From Armatimonadota bacterium (GTDB taxonomy: Bacteria; Armatimonadota; UBA5829; DTJY01), in contig JAGONM010000001.1 of the NCBI GenBank assembly GCA_017993055.1, positions 62,001 to 126,000 of the forward strand: a stretch of DNA of 64,000 bases, given 5' to 3'. The notes under the pieces are model-generated. The model saw nothing but the letters and a program-made list of their open reading frames with translations. It made no database searches and was not told the DNA's origin. The position numbers and the translations under genes were made by a program. Of the stretch, positions 27,074 to 35,062 are shown one piece after another; positions within the stretch are counted from its first letter, which is position 1, and each line of letters starts with the position of its first letter.

Positions 27074-27194
27074 ACCGTCCAGCCCTGAGTGATGCATAGC
27101 ATCGTATCGAAGGGCGGTCTTGCAGGACACCCGTCGGCTGGACCTAACCGTCCTTCGATACACGCTCCAGAGAGCGCACTCAGGACTGGACGGT
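27074..27194. repeat. Nested long inverted repeat 5' of the SMR-like gene
   Basis: Outer arms 27074-27091 and 27177-27194 match at 17 of 18 positions; inner arms 27104-27118 and 27147-27161 match at 14 of 15. The 121-bp unit would fold as one long hairpin and resembles a MITE-like or REP-type element. Confidence 0.7.
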
Positions 27195-27225
27195 CATATC
27201 CCCGATTCGCGGATGGAGAGGCACA

Positions 27226-27555
27226 GTGAGCATCGTGTGGATGGTGGCATTCTGGTTGATGCAGGCGGCAGCGCAGGTCCTGTTCAAATACGGGAGTCTG
27301 ACGCCCGGGCGCTGGCTCTTCGGCTTCATCGCGGGCAACGTGTTCGGGGCCTCGAGCATCTGGTTTCTGATGCTGCTCTACAAGTCGATGAACCCGGCAC
27401 TCGCCCTCGGACTGGGCACGGGCGGCGGATTCCTCTGCGCCCAGATCGCGCTCCTGCTCATCTTCCGCCAAGGAGTCTCGCCGATCCAGTACGGGGCGAT
27501 GGCGCTGGTGTCGGTCGGCATGGCGCTCTTCGCGATGGGAATGAAGGCGGCGTGA
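27226..27555 (+). CDS. Small four-helix SMR/EamA-like membrane protein
   Basis: The 109-residue product is almost entirely hydrophobic, with four predicted membrane helices, as in small multidrug-resistance or half-EamA transporters. GTG 27226 has GGAGAGG upstream. The charged membrane Glu14 typical of EmrE is not seen (the first helix reads WMVAFWLMQAAAQVLFKYG), so drug efflux is not implied; lipid or metabolite flipping is possible. The gene is bracketed by two long hairpins and separates the two GH36 paralogues. Confidence 0.75.
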   Translation: MSIVWMVAFWLMQAAAQVLFKYGSLTPGRWLFGFIAGNVFGASSIWFLMLLYKSMNPALALGLGTGGGFLCAQIALLLIFRQGVSPIQYGAMALVSVGMALFAMGMKAA

Positions 27556-27569
27556 GACAGCACAACCCA

Positions 27570-27673
27570 GATGTTTCGGTAGCAGAACCTGGTGGCGCTG
27601 CCGAAGCATCGGACTAGATACGAGGGGCTTCGGTAGCGCCATCCACCAGAGTGGACTCTGCTCCCGAAGCATC
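27570..27673. repeat. Long imperfect inverted repeat 3' of the SMR-like gene
   Basis: 27570-27607 is complementary to 27627-27673 with a few mismatches and two short insertions (core GCTTCGG...CCGAAGC and AGCAGA/TCTGCT). It begins 15 nt after the SMR-like stop and ends 32 nt before the next start. Its sequence differs from the repeat at 27074-27194. Confidence 0.65.
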
Positions 27674-27704
27674 TAGTTTCCGACCGCAGACTGGAGATGG
27701 AGCT

Positions 27705-29684
27705 GTGCAGATTGCTCAAACGATCGCTGGAGTTGCCATACTCATGATGATTGCGCAGACATCGTATGCGATCGAGCCCACTAGGGCCGAGATGCAGACC
27801 GCTCACCAGTGGGCGGCGGCGAACTTCGGCGGGAAGGCGGATGTGCCGTTCTCGTTCATCTACGACGGCAAGCCCTTCGACCCGAAGGCCTGGAAGTGCG
27901 AGCGCGCGTCGAAGAAGCTCGATGCCAACCGCATCCAGCACACTCTGACCTACGCCGAGCCGAAGGGCCTGCAGGTCAGGTGCGTCGGCATCGAGTACAC
28001 CGACTTCCCGACCGTGGAGTGGACGGTCTATCTCAAGAACACCGGCACGGCAGATACGCCGATCATCTCCGACATCCAGGCGATCGACCTGCGCGTGGAA
28101 AGCAGCGGCCAGGGCGAGTTCATCCTCCACCATCACGCCGGGACGACAGTCACTCCGCGCGACTTCGAGCCGCTCGAGACTGTGATTAAGCCGAAGGAGA
28201 GCATCCGCTTCGCGCCGCCGGGCGGACGCCCGCTCGGGGTCGTCTTCCCCTACTTCAACCTGGAGTGGGAGAACCAGGGCATGATCGCCGTCGTCGGGTG
28301 GCCCGGCCAGTGGGCGGCCGAGTTCGCACGGGACGAGGCGCTTGGCCTTCGGATCGAGGCCGGCCAGGAGTTGACGAAGCTCGTGCTCCATCCCGGCGAG
28401 GAGGTCCGGACGCCGCTCGTCGTCCTGCAGTTCTGGCAGGGCGACCGCGTCCGCTCGCAGAACATCTGGCGGCGCTGGATGGTCGCGCACAACCTCCCGC
28501 GGTTCGGCGGCAAGCTCCCTCAGCCTCAGATGCCGGCGGTCAGCGGCAACCATTTCCCCGGCCTGCTCTGCAACGAGAAGGACGAGATCCTCTTCCTCGA
28601 CCGCTACGCCGAGGAGGGGATCAAGCTCGACTATTGGTGGATGGACGCCGGGTGGTATCCGAACAAGGGCGACTGGACTAGCGTCGGGACGTGGGAGGTC
28701 GATAAGACGCGGTTCCCCGGCGGCCTGCGCGCGGTGAGCGACTATGCGCGTCAGCGTGGCATCAAGACGCTGGTCTGGTTCGAGCCGGAACGCGTCACGC
28801 CGGGCTCGTGGCTCTACGACACTCATCCCGAGTGGCTGCTCGGCACGGACGGCGGGCAGAAGCTCCTCGACCTCGGCAACCCGGAGGCACGCAAGTGGGT
28901 GACCGACCACATCGACAAGCTGATGACCGAGCAGGGCATCGACGCATACCGCCAGGATTACAACATCGATCCGCTCTCCTACTGGCGCGGGAACGATGCC
29001 GATGACCGCCAGGGGATCACCGAGAACCATTACGTAACCGGCTACCTCGCGTTCTGGGACGAGCTTCGACGGCGGCGGCCAGACATGCTGATCGACTCCT
29101 GCGCGTCCGGCGGGCATCGGAACGACCTGGAGACGATGCGCCGGAGCGTGCCGCTCCTCCGAAGCGACTACATCTTCGACCCGGTTGGCGAGCAGTGCCA
29201 CACCTACGGGCTGGCGTCCTGGCTGCCGTACTACGGGACGGGGTTCATCGCCTTCGACACGTACATCTTCCGCAGCACGATGTGCCCGAACACGACCCTC
29301 GGTCCGGATGTCCGGCGCACGGACATCGACTGGCCGCTCCTTCGGAAGCTGATCGGCGAGTGGCGTCAGGTGGCCGACTACTACTACGGCGACTTCTACC
29401 CGCTCACGAAGTACACACTGGAGTACGATCAGTGGATGGCCTGGCAGTTCGACCGCCCGGACCTCGGCGCTGGGATGGTGCAGGCATTCCGTCGTCCGAA
29501 CAGCGCCTACGAGTCGGCGAGGTTCCGCCTCCAGGGCCTAGATCCCGCGGCACGGTATGCGGTGACCGACCTCGACTCGAAGGAAACCGTCGAACTGACC
29601 GGGAAGGAACTGATGGAGAACGGCTGGCTCGTGACTCTCAAGAAGCAGCCGGAAGCGGCTGTGATTGTCTATAAGAAAAGGTAG
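27705..29684 (+). CDS. Secreted GH36-type alpha-galactosidase without NPCBM
   Basis: GTG 27705 follows a GGAG-rich site and gives a 659-residue protein with a signal peptide; the open frame upstream lies in the hairpin repeat. The GH36 nucleophile is predicted at Asp418 (YRQDYNIDP) and the acid/base at Asp488 (LLRSDY). The 70-residue interval between the two matches the paralogue exactly. The N-terminal WAAANFGGK joins directly to VPFSFIYDG, where the paralogue carries the NPCBM. The two genes arose by duplication, then gained or lost that domain. Confidence 0.88.
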   Translation: MQIAQTIAGVAILMMIAQTSYAIEPTRAEMQTAHQWAAANFGGKADVPFSFIYDGKPFDPKAWKCERASKKLDANRIQHTLTYAEPKGLQVRCVGIEYTDFPTVEWTVYLKNTGTADTPIISDIQAIDLRVESSGQGEFILHHHAGTTVTPRDFEPLETVIKPKESIRFAPPGGRPLGVVFPYFNLEWENQGMIAVVGWPGQWAAEFARDEALGLRIEAGQELTKLVLHPGEEVRTPLVVLQFWQGDRVRSQNIWRRWMVAHNLPRFGGKLPQPQMPAVSGNHFPGLLCNEKDEILFLDRYAEEGIKLDYWWMDAGWYPNKGDWTSVGTWEVDKTRFPGGLRAVSDYARQRGIKTLVWFEPERVTPGSWLYDTHPEWLLGTDGGQKLLDLGNPEARKWVTDHIDKLMTEQGIDAYRQDYNIDPLSYWRGNDADDRQGITENHYVTGYLAFWDELRRRRPDMLIDSCASGGHRNDLETMRRSVPLLRSDYIFDPVGEQCHTYGLASWLPYYGTGFIAFDTYIFRSTMCPNTTLGPDVRRTDIDWPLLRKLIGEWRQVADYYYGDFYPLTKYTLEYDQWMAWQFDRPDLGAGMVQAFRRPNSAYESARFRLQGLDPAARYAVTDLDSKETVELTGKELMENGWLVTLKKQPEAAVIVYKKR

Positions 29685-29701
29685 CTGAGGAGGTAATCAG
29701 C

Positions 29702-30136
29702 ATGGAGAAGTACGTCCCGCAGATTCTCAAAGCACTGGCGATCGTCCTCGTGGGCTACCTGGTGATGATGATAGGCAACGGTCTGGGCTCACTGGCGGTT
29801 AGTATCATCGGTGGACATATGGTCGGCCTGGTGGGAGCGGTGTTGGCGGGTATCGCGGCCGGATGCCTGACCGCGTTCATGTACAGACGAAACGTGCCGT
29901 ACCTGGCGCCGATCCTTGCAGCCCTACCCGTTCTGTTCTCGTGGTTCGGGCGGCATGCCCGCTCGACACGGGTTACCTATGTATATAAGAACGGCACGCT
30001 GATACCGACGGGCAGCCCGCACCCGCAGCCTGTATACTCGGTGCTTATCATGCTATTGGCTGTGGCGATGGTGGTGAGTGTGATAGCCTATCTCATATCC
30101 CGCAGGATAGCGAACAAGGCGTCTGCTCGGCCCTGA
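29702..30136 (+). CDS. Four-helix membrane protein of unknown function
   Basis: The 144-residue product has predicted membrane helices near 8-28, 36-57, 68-82 and 110-132, with a polar loop (RHARSTRVTYVYKNGTLIPTG) between the last two. ATG 29702 has GAGGAGGT upstream and lies 17 nt after the GH36 stop, so it is probably in the same operon. I do not recognise the family. Confidence 0.75.
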   Translation: MEKYVPQILKALAIVLVGYLVMMIGNGLGSLAVSIIGGHMVGLVGAVLAGIAAGCLTAFMYRRNVPYLAPILAALPVLFSWFGRHARSTRVTYVYKNGTLIPTGSPHPQPVYSVLIMLLAVAMVVSVIAYLISRRIANKASARP

Positions 30137-30169
30137 TATTGCCGATCTCATATCGACAAGGAGACCCAC

Positions 30170-31105
30170 ATGCGACGACAATGCATCATGTTTCTGATCG
30201 GAATTCTGATCTGCGCGGTATCCGCGTCCGCCGAAACGCTCAATGAACTGAAGGCGAAGATGGACAGGGTGGCGGAGGGATTCCACGGCACGCTCGGATA
30301 CAGCCTCCACTACCGGGGCAAGCCGGACGAGCGGATCGAACTCCGGGGCGACGAGACCTTCCCCACCGCCAGCACCATCAAGACAACCATCATGTGCGAG
30401 GCGATGCACCAGATCGAGCAGGGCAAGGTCGGCTGGAACGACCCGATCGAGGTCCAGCCGAAGGACGACGACCGCCAGGAGGGCGGGTTCGCCTACTACT
30501 TCAAGGAGGGCACGAAAATCCCGCTCTGCCAGTGGGTCCATCTGATGATCACCGTGAGCGACAATACGGCGACGATGCTCCTCCGCGAGCACCTCGGCCA
30601 GAAGAACGTGAACGACTGGCTCGAATCGAAGGGCTTCAAGACCACCAGGCTGCTCAACGGCAAGAAGTGCGACGAACTCGGGCTCCGGCCCCTCCAGCAG
30701 AAGTGGGGACTCGGGATGACCTCGCCGAACGAGATGGTCAAGCTGTTCGAGATGATCGTCGACAAGAAGGCGGGCAGCCCGGCCTCCTGCGAGCGGATGC
30801 AGAGGATCCTCACCCATCAGTACTGGGACGACTGCATCCTCTACACCGTGCCGCCGGACGTTCATACGGCCGCGAAGAGCGGGGCGATCAACCGGTCGAA
30901 GTCCGATGTGGCGGTGGTCGACAGCCCGGGCGGGCAGTACGTCCTGGCGATCTACACCAAGGACCAGGAAGACCAGCGCTGGACCGACGACAATGAGGGC
31001 GTCGTGGCAATCCGCAAGCTCGCGGAGATGGTGTGGAAGCACTACAATCCGAAGAGCAAGTGGCACTCACCCGAGGGCGCGGTGAAGCTCGTGCCGGGCG
31101 GGTAG
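30170..31105 (+). CDS. Exported class A beta-lactamase-related serine hydrolase
   Basis: The 311-residue product has a signal peptide (about 1-21) and the penicillin-recognising motifs in class A order: SxxK as Ser68-Thr-Ile-Lys71, SDN at 130-132, and KSG at 236-238. A clear ExxLN omega-loop motif is not seen, so deacylation of beta-lactams is uncertain. It may be a peptidase or esterase with this fold rather than a resistance enzyme. It follows the membrane protein by 33 nt. Confidence 0.83.
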   Translation: MRRQCIMFLIGILICAVSASAETLNELKAKMDRVAEGFHGTLGYSLHYRGKPDERIELRGDETFPTASTIKTTIMCEAMHQIEQGKVGWNDPIEVQPKDDDRQEGGFAYYFKEGTKIPLCQWVHLMITVSDNTATMLLREHLGQKNVNDWLESKGFKTTRLLNGKKCDELGLRPLQQKWGLGMTSPNEMVKLFEMIVDKKAGSPASCERMQRILTHQYWDDCILYTVPPDVHTAAKSGAINRSKSDVAVVDSPGGQYVLAIYTKDQEDQRWTDDNEGVVAIRKLAEMVWKHYNPKSKWHSPEGAVKLVPGG

Positions 31106-31293
31106 GGAAACACGAATCGCACGAATGGACGAACGAGCCCTGGCATCCGCTGGCGTCTTGGCGGTTAGTCGCATCATCCTGGAACAATGCCCGCAGGTCA
31201 ACTAGTCTAACAAGTGTAACACGTCTGGGAGAACCTCCCGTTGGAAGAATGATGCTGCAGGGGACATGAACGTGCCCCCGGGGGAGGTTCGCC

Positions 31294-31908
31294 ATGAAGT
31301 ACCGCAGGGGTTTCACTCTCATCGAGCTTCTCGTCGTCATCGCGATCATCTCCATTCTGGCCGCGATGCTCTTCCCCGTGTTTGCCACCGCGCGGGCGAA
31401 GGGGCGCCAGATATCGTGCCTGAGCAACCTGCGGCAGATCGGGATGGCAATCGCCCTCTACCAGCAGGACTACGGCGGACTCTTCCCCGCCTCGAACTGG
31501 GCCGCCAGCGGCAGTCCGCCTGCGCCGCCGTTCGACGTCACCACCGGCGGGCTCTTCCCCTACATAAGATCGCAGGGGGTTTACGTCTGCTCCACCGACT
31601 CCGAGGGGTCCGTCAAGGGTCTGAGCTATGAGTTGAACGCCAACCTCCTGAGTATGCCCGAGGCGTCGCTCGACAGCCATTCCACGACGGTGGTGCTGCT
31701 CGACGCGAAGGTGGACGACTCTGTGTTCGTCGTCGGCAGTCTCGAAGACGACGCGGCGGTCCAGGCGTTCACTTCCGAGACGAGGGACCAGATCACCGGA
31801 GACGCGATGAACGCGGACCACCTGGATACCGCGAACGTCCTCTGGGCGGACGGACACGTGTCCAGCGCGCGCTACGGGCAGGTCACGACCGCGATGTTCG
31901 ACAGGTAG
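31294..31908 (+). CDS. Type II secretion/type IV pilus pseudopilin
   Basis: The 204-residue product has a short basic leader and the prepilin peptidase site [23 protein letters not shown] (cleavage after Gly6), followed by [13 protein letters not shown] and the ending [19 protein letters not shown]. That ending matches the H-X9-DG class of pseudopilins common in Planctomycetes and Armatimonadota. A GGGGGAGG site precedes ATG 31294. No other secretion genes are adjacent. An intrinsic terminator follows. Confidence 0.88.
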   Translation: MKYRRGFTLIELLVVIAIISILAAMLFPVFATARAKGRQISCLSNLRQIGMAIALYQQDYGGLFPASNWAASGSPPAPPFDVTTGGLFPYIRSQGVYVCSTDSEGSVKGLSYELNANLLSMPEASLDSHSTTVVLLDAKVDDSVFVVGSLEDDAAVQAFTSETRDQITGDAMNADHLDTANVLWADGHVSSARYGQVTTAMFDR

Positions 31909-31940
31909 CAGACAAGGATTCGACGGATTGAGGGATTGAG

Positions 31941-31970
31941 CCCCGTGGGTCGGGTGACCCACGGGGTTTT
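31941..31970 (+). terminator. Intrinsic terminator after the pseudopilin gene
   Basis: An 11-bp perfect GC-rich stem (31941-31951 with 31956-31966), a 4-nt loop and four T (31967-31970). Confidence 0.9.
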
Positions 31971-32023
31971 GTGCTTCGCATATCGGCCCCGACGACGGGA
32001 GTCGGCAGGGCATCCGCCGGACG

Positions 32024-34333
32024 CTAATCGGCCGGTCGGGGCTCACCACCGGACGGAGGGGTTTCCCCACCCTCCGGCGCATCTGGCGGCCGCTGGGAAC
32101 GCGACCGGGACCTGCGCCCGCCTCTCGGACGAGACCTGCGCTTAGGCGGAGCCTCCTGCTCACCCTCTGGCTGAGCTTCCGGCTCGATCACGGGCTGAAC
32201 CGGCTCCTCGGCCGGCGGCTGAGGCTCCCGATTCTGCTCGGGCTCGGGTTCCGCTCGACGCCTTGACCCGCCGCGCCGCCGGGAACCCCTCGACCGGCTC
32301 GGTCGGGGCTCCTCCCTGGCTTCGGTTTCGAGGTCGAGGACCTCGGCGGGCTTTTCGATCGGCACGGGCACGGGCTCGATCCGCTGCCTGGGCTCGTCAC
32401 GTCGGCGGGGCTCACGCTCGACCGGCTCCCGGAGCTCTTCGCGAGGTTGAACCTCGCGCTCGACTCGCTGTCGGGGTTCTTCCCGTCGGCGGGGCTCGCG
32501 TTCGATCTTCTCGCGAGGCTCCTCTCTCGGCGGACGCTCCCGCTCGGGCTTCTGGCGGGGCTCACGCGGTCTGCGAGAGTCCCGCTCGCCCTGAGACGCC
32601 GTCGTCCGCTCGGCTCTGTGCGAGAACGCCGTCGTCGGCTCACACTTCACCGCACCGGTAACCTCGCCGTCGGCGAACGAGCGATTGACGCTCGTCAGCC
32701 GGGCCGTCACCTTCTGGCCGATGTACTTCCCGCCGTTCGCGAGGTCCACCATGTAGCCGTTCGCCCACGCCGCGGCCCTCGGCAGGCTGACAAACGGGCT
32801 GCGCACGACCTCACACTCGACGATCTGCCCCTTCTTGAAGGACAGCATCTGAGCCTCTATCTCCTGCAGGTCGCCCGGCTGGATATCGTAGCTCTCGATA
32901 TGCTGATCGTGGACTCCGCGAACGTACACGGCGCGCCGCATCTGCTTCTCGATGAGTTCGATCGTCTCGCCCCGTGGGCCGATCAGGTACTCGGCAACCT
33001 CCGGGTTGAGCGTGACGAGGAACGCCTCATCGTCCACCAGGGCGGCCCGCTGCATCAGCTCGCGTTCGACGTTGATGCTGACCGACTCGGGCGACAGGAT
33101 GTGCCCTCGTCCCTGGCAGTACGGGCAGGCCTCGCTGATCAGCTCGGAGATGGTTTCTCCGGTGCGCTTGCGGGTCATCTCGATCAGGCCCAGAGGGCTT
33201 ATGTTCGAGATCTTGGTCCGCGTGCGGTCTTTTTTCAAGGCCCGTTCCAGCGCATTCACGACCTGCGAGCGGTCTCTCGCGCTCGACATATCTATGAAGT
33301 CCATGATGATGATCCCGCCGATGTCTCGAAGCCTGAGCTGCCGGGCAATCTCCGCCGCGGCCTCCAGGTTCGTCTTGAGGATCGTATCGGACAGGCTGGT
33401 GCTCCCGATGAACTTGCCCGTGTTCACGTCAATGGTGGTCAGCGCCTCGGTCTGGTCAATGGTTATGTGACCACCGGACTTGAGCCACACCTTGCGCTTG
33501 AGCAGGCGGTCGATCTCGTTTTCGACGGCGAACCGCTCGAAGATCGGCTCAGGATCATCATAGAGAGCCAGGCGCGACTTCAGTTTCGGCGATATCAGCC
33601 GCACGACGTCGAGAGCCTTCTCGTACTCCGCCTGGGAGTCTATGAACATCTTCTGGATGCTCGACCCGAAGACGTCCCGGATCGTCTTGAAGACGAGGCT
33701 GAGGTCCCGATAGACCAGTCCCGGCGCCTGAGTCGTCTTCGACTTTTCCTGGATCTCCTCGTGCATGCGCGTGAGGAACTCCATGTCGGCGCGGATATCG
33801 CGGTCGCCCCGGCCTTCGGCCTCAGTCCGGACGATCAGGCCGCAGTTCGCGGGCTTGATCTTCTCCACGATCTTCTTCAGCCGATCGCGCTCGGCGGCCT
33901 CGTCTATCTTCCGCGAGATGCCGATATTGTCGGCGTCGGGCATCAGGACCAGGTATCGGCCGGGCAGCGAAACCCTTGTGGATACGCGGGCTCCCTTCGT
34001 CCCTCGCGGGGCCTTGACGACCTGAACCATCAGTTCCTGACCAACCTTGATCAGGTCCTTGATGTTGGCCCTGTGGGCTTCCTTCTTGGCCGAAGGGTCT
34101 TCCTCTCCCGCCTCGGGCAGTACGTCGCCCGCGTAGAGAAACGCATTGCGCTCGAGCCCGATATCCACGAACGCAGCATCCATTCCCGGAAGCACGTTTG
34201 CCACCCTGCACTTGTAGATACTGCCCGCCACCCGCTCCTCGCGCTCCATCTGAAGCTCGACCAGCTTGCCGGCATCTATGAGCGCCATCCTCGTTTCGCG
34301 AGTGCCTACGTTGATGATGATCTCTTTTGACAT
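32024..34333 (-). CDS. rng: Ribonuclease E/G with a long charged C-terminal tail
   Basis: ATG 34333 has AAGGAGGTGA upstream. In the 769-residue product an S1 RNA-binding domain spans about 35-120, and a catalytic DNase I-like domain follows with IIIMDFIDM and DVNTG metal-site segments. The Zn-link is CPYCQGRG. Near 490-565 lies an additional OB/TRAM-like segment. The last about 200 residues are low-complexity, rich in Arg, Glu and Pro with recurring EREPRRREEPRQR-type units, ending in an Arg-rich RS-like patch. The enzyme makes endonucleolytic cuts in mRNA and rRNA precursors; the tail resembles the scaffold half of RNase E in composition only. Confidence 0.92.
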   Translation of the reverse strand: MSKEIIINVGTRETRMALIDAGKLVELQMEREERVAGSIYKCRVANVLPGMDAAFVDIGLERNAFLYAGDVLPEAGEEDPSAKKEAHRANIKDLIKVGQELMVQVVKAPRGTKGARVSTRVSLPGRYLVLMPDADNIGISRKIDEAAERDRLKKIVEKIKPANCGLIVRTEAEGRGDRDIRADMEFLTRMHEEIQEKSKTTQAPGLVYRDLSLVFKTIRDVFGSSIQKMFIDSQAEYEKALDVVRLISPKLKSRLALYDDPEPIFERFAVENEIDRLLKRKVWLKSGGHITIDQTEALTTIDVNTGKFIGSTSLSDTILKTNLEAAAEIARQLRLRDIGGIIIMDFIDMSSARDRSQVVNALERALKKDRTRTKISNISPLGLIEMTRKRTGETISELISEACPYCQGRGHILSPESVSINVERELMQRAALVDDEAFLVTLNPEVAEYLIGPRGETIELIEKQMRRAVYVRGVHDQHIESYDIQPGDLQEIEAQMLSFKKGQIVECEVVRSPFVSLPRAAAWANGYMVDLANGGKYIGQKVTARLTSVNRSFADGEVTGAVKCEPTTAFSHRAERTTASQGERDSRRPREPRQKPERERPPREEPREKIEREPRRREEPRQRVEREVQPREELREPVEREPRRRDEPRQRIEPVPVPIEKPAEVLDLETEAREEPRPSRSRGSRRRGGSRRRAEPEPEQNREPQPPAEEPVQPVIEPEAQPEGEQEAPPKRRSRPRGGRRSRSRSQRPPDAPEGGETPPSGGEPRPAD

Positions 34334-34402
34334 TGTTTCACCTCCTTTCAAATCGGAACCCAGGATTCGGACCTTCGGATTGGGCTTCCGCCCTTCAACC
34401 CT

Positions 34403-35062
34403 CTAGTCCTCGACCCCTCGGCTCCTGATCTTGTGTATGTTCTCTACGCCCAACCCAGGAAGGCGCTCGATCAGCGCCTCGATGAGGTCCTGGGGGCGTC
34501 CGCCGCCGGAACTCCCGGCGGTCAGGGCCGCTGTCAGCGCCAGTTTCCCATCGGAGCACTCCTCGATCTCGATCCCGAGGATATGCGGGCGTATATCAAC
34601 CTCTTTCTCTTCGTTCCGCTGCCGCATCACCTTCACTTCGGCGGCAGACAGCATCTCGTCCAACACCCTCTGCGCGGCGCGCCCATCCAGTTCCTCGGGA
34701 CAGCGGAGCGTGATCCGGTACACCGCCGCGTTCAGCTTCGAGAGCGGCGACTTGACGCCCTCGGGCAAGTCCTCGGCGCCGAGAACCTGGATCCCCGCCG
34801 GAAGGACCTCGTTCAGCCGCGCCATGATCTCCGCCGCCGGAACGGACTCGGTCAGGTCGAGCACGACCCACTCGTCTTCGCTCGTCACGCCGACTCCGAG
34901 AGCGCCGCCGAAGTGCATCTTCGGCCTCGGGTTGAACCCCGAGGAGTAGACCACCGGCACATGGGCCCGGCGGATCGCATGCTCGAACGAGCGCATCAGG
35001 TCCAGATGTCCGATGTACCTGACCTGCTCGCCCTTTCTAAGCCGCAGCAGGACACGGAACAT
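34403..35062 (-). CDS. DUF2344 / TIGR03936 radical-SAM-linked protein
   Basis: The 219-residue product matches TIGR03936, with RYIGHLDLMRSFEHAIRRA and SSGFNPRPKMHFGGALGVG. The family nearly always sits beside a TIGR03960 radical SAM gene, or is fused to it, as here. Function is not established; the context with RNase E/G suggests RNA or ribosome modification. Its 5' end overlaps the radical SAM gene by 26 nt. Confidence 0.88.
   Translation of the reverse strand: MFRVLLRLRKGEQVRYIGHLDLMRSFEHAIRRAHVPVVYSSGFNPRPKMHFGGALGVGVTSEDEWVVLDLTESVPAAEIMARLNEVLPAGIQVLGAEDLPEGVKSPLSKLNAAVYRITLRCPEELDGRAAQRVLDEMLSAAEVKVMRQRNEEKEVDIRPHILGIEIEECSDGKLALTAALTAGSSGGGRPQDLIEALIERLPGLGVENIHKIRSRGVED

Noticed and set aside
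27226-27555. EmrE-type drug exporter
   Set aside because: The essential membrane Glu of the first helix is not present, so only the general SMR/EamA-like fold is claimed.
30170-31105. Beta-lactam resistance gene
   Set aside because: SxxK, SDN and KSG are present, but the omega-loop Glu motif is not clear and there is no resistance context.
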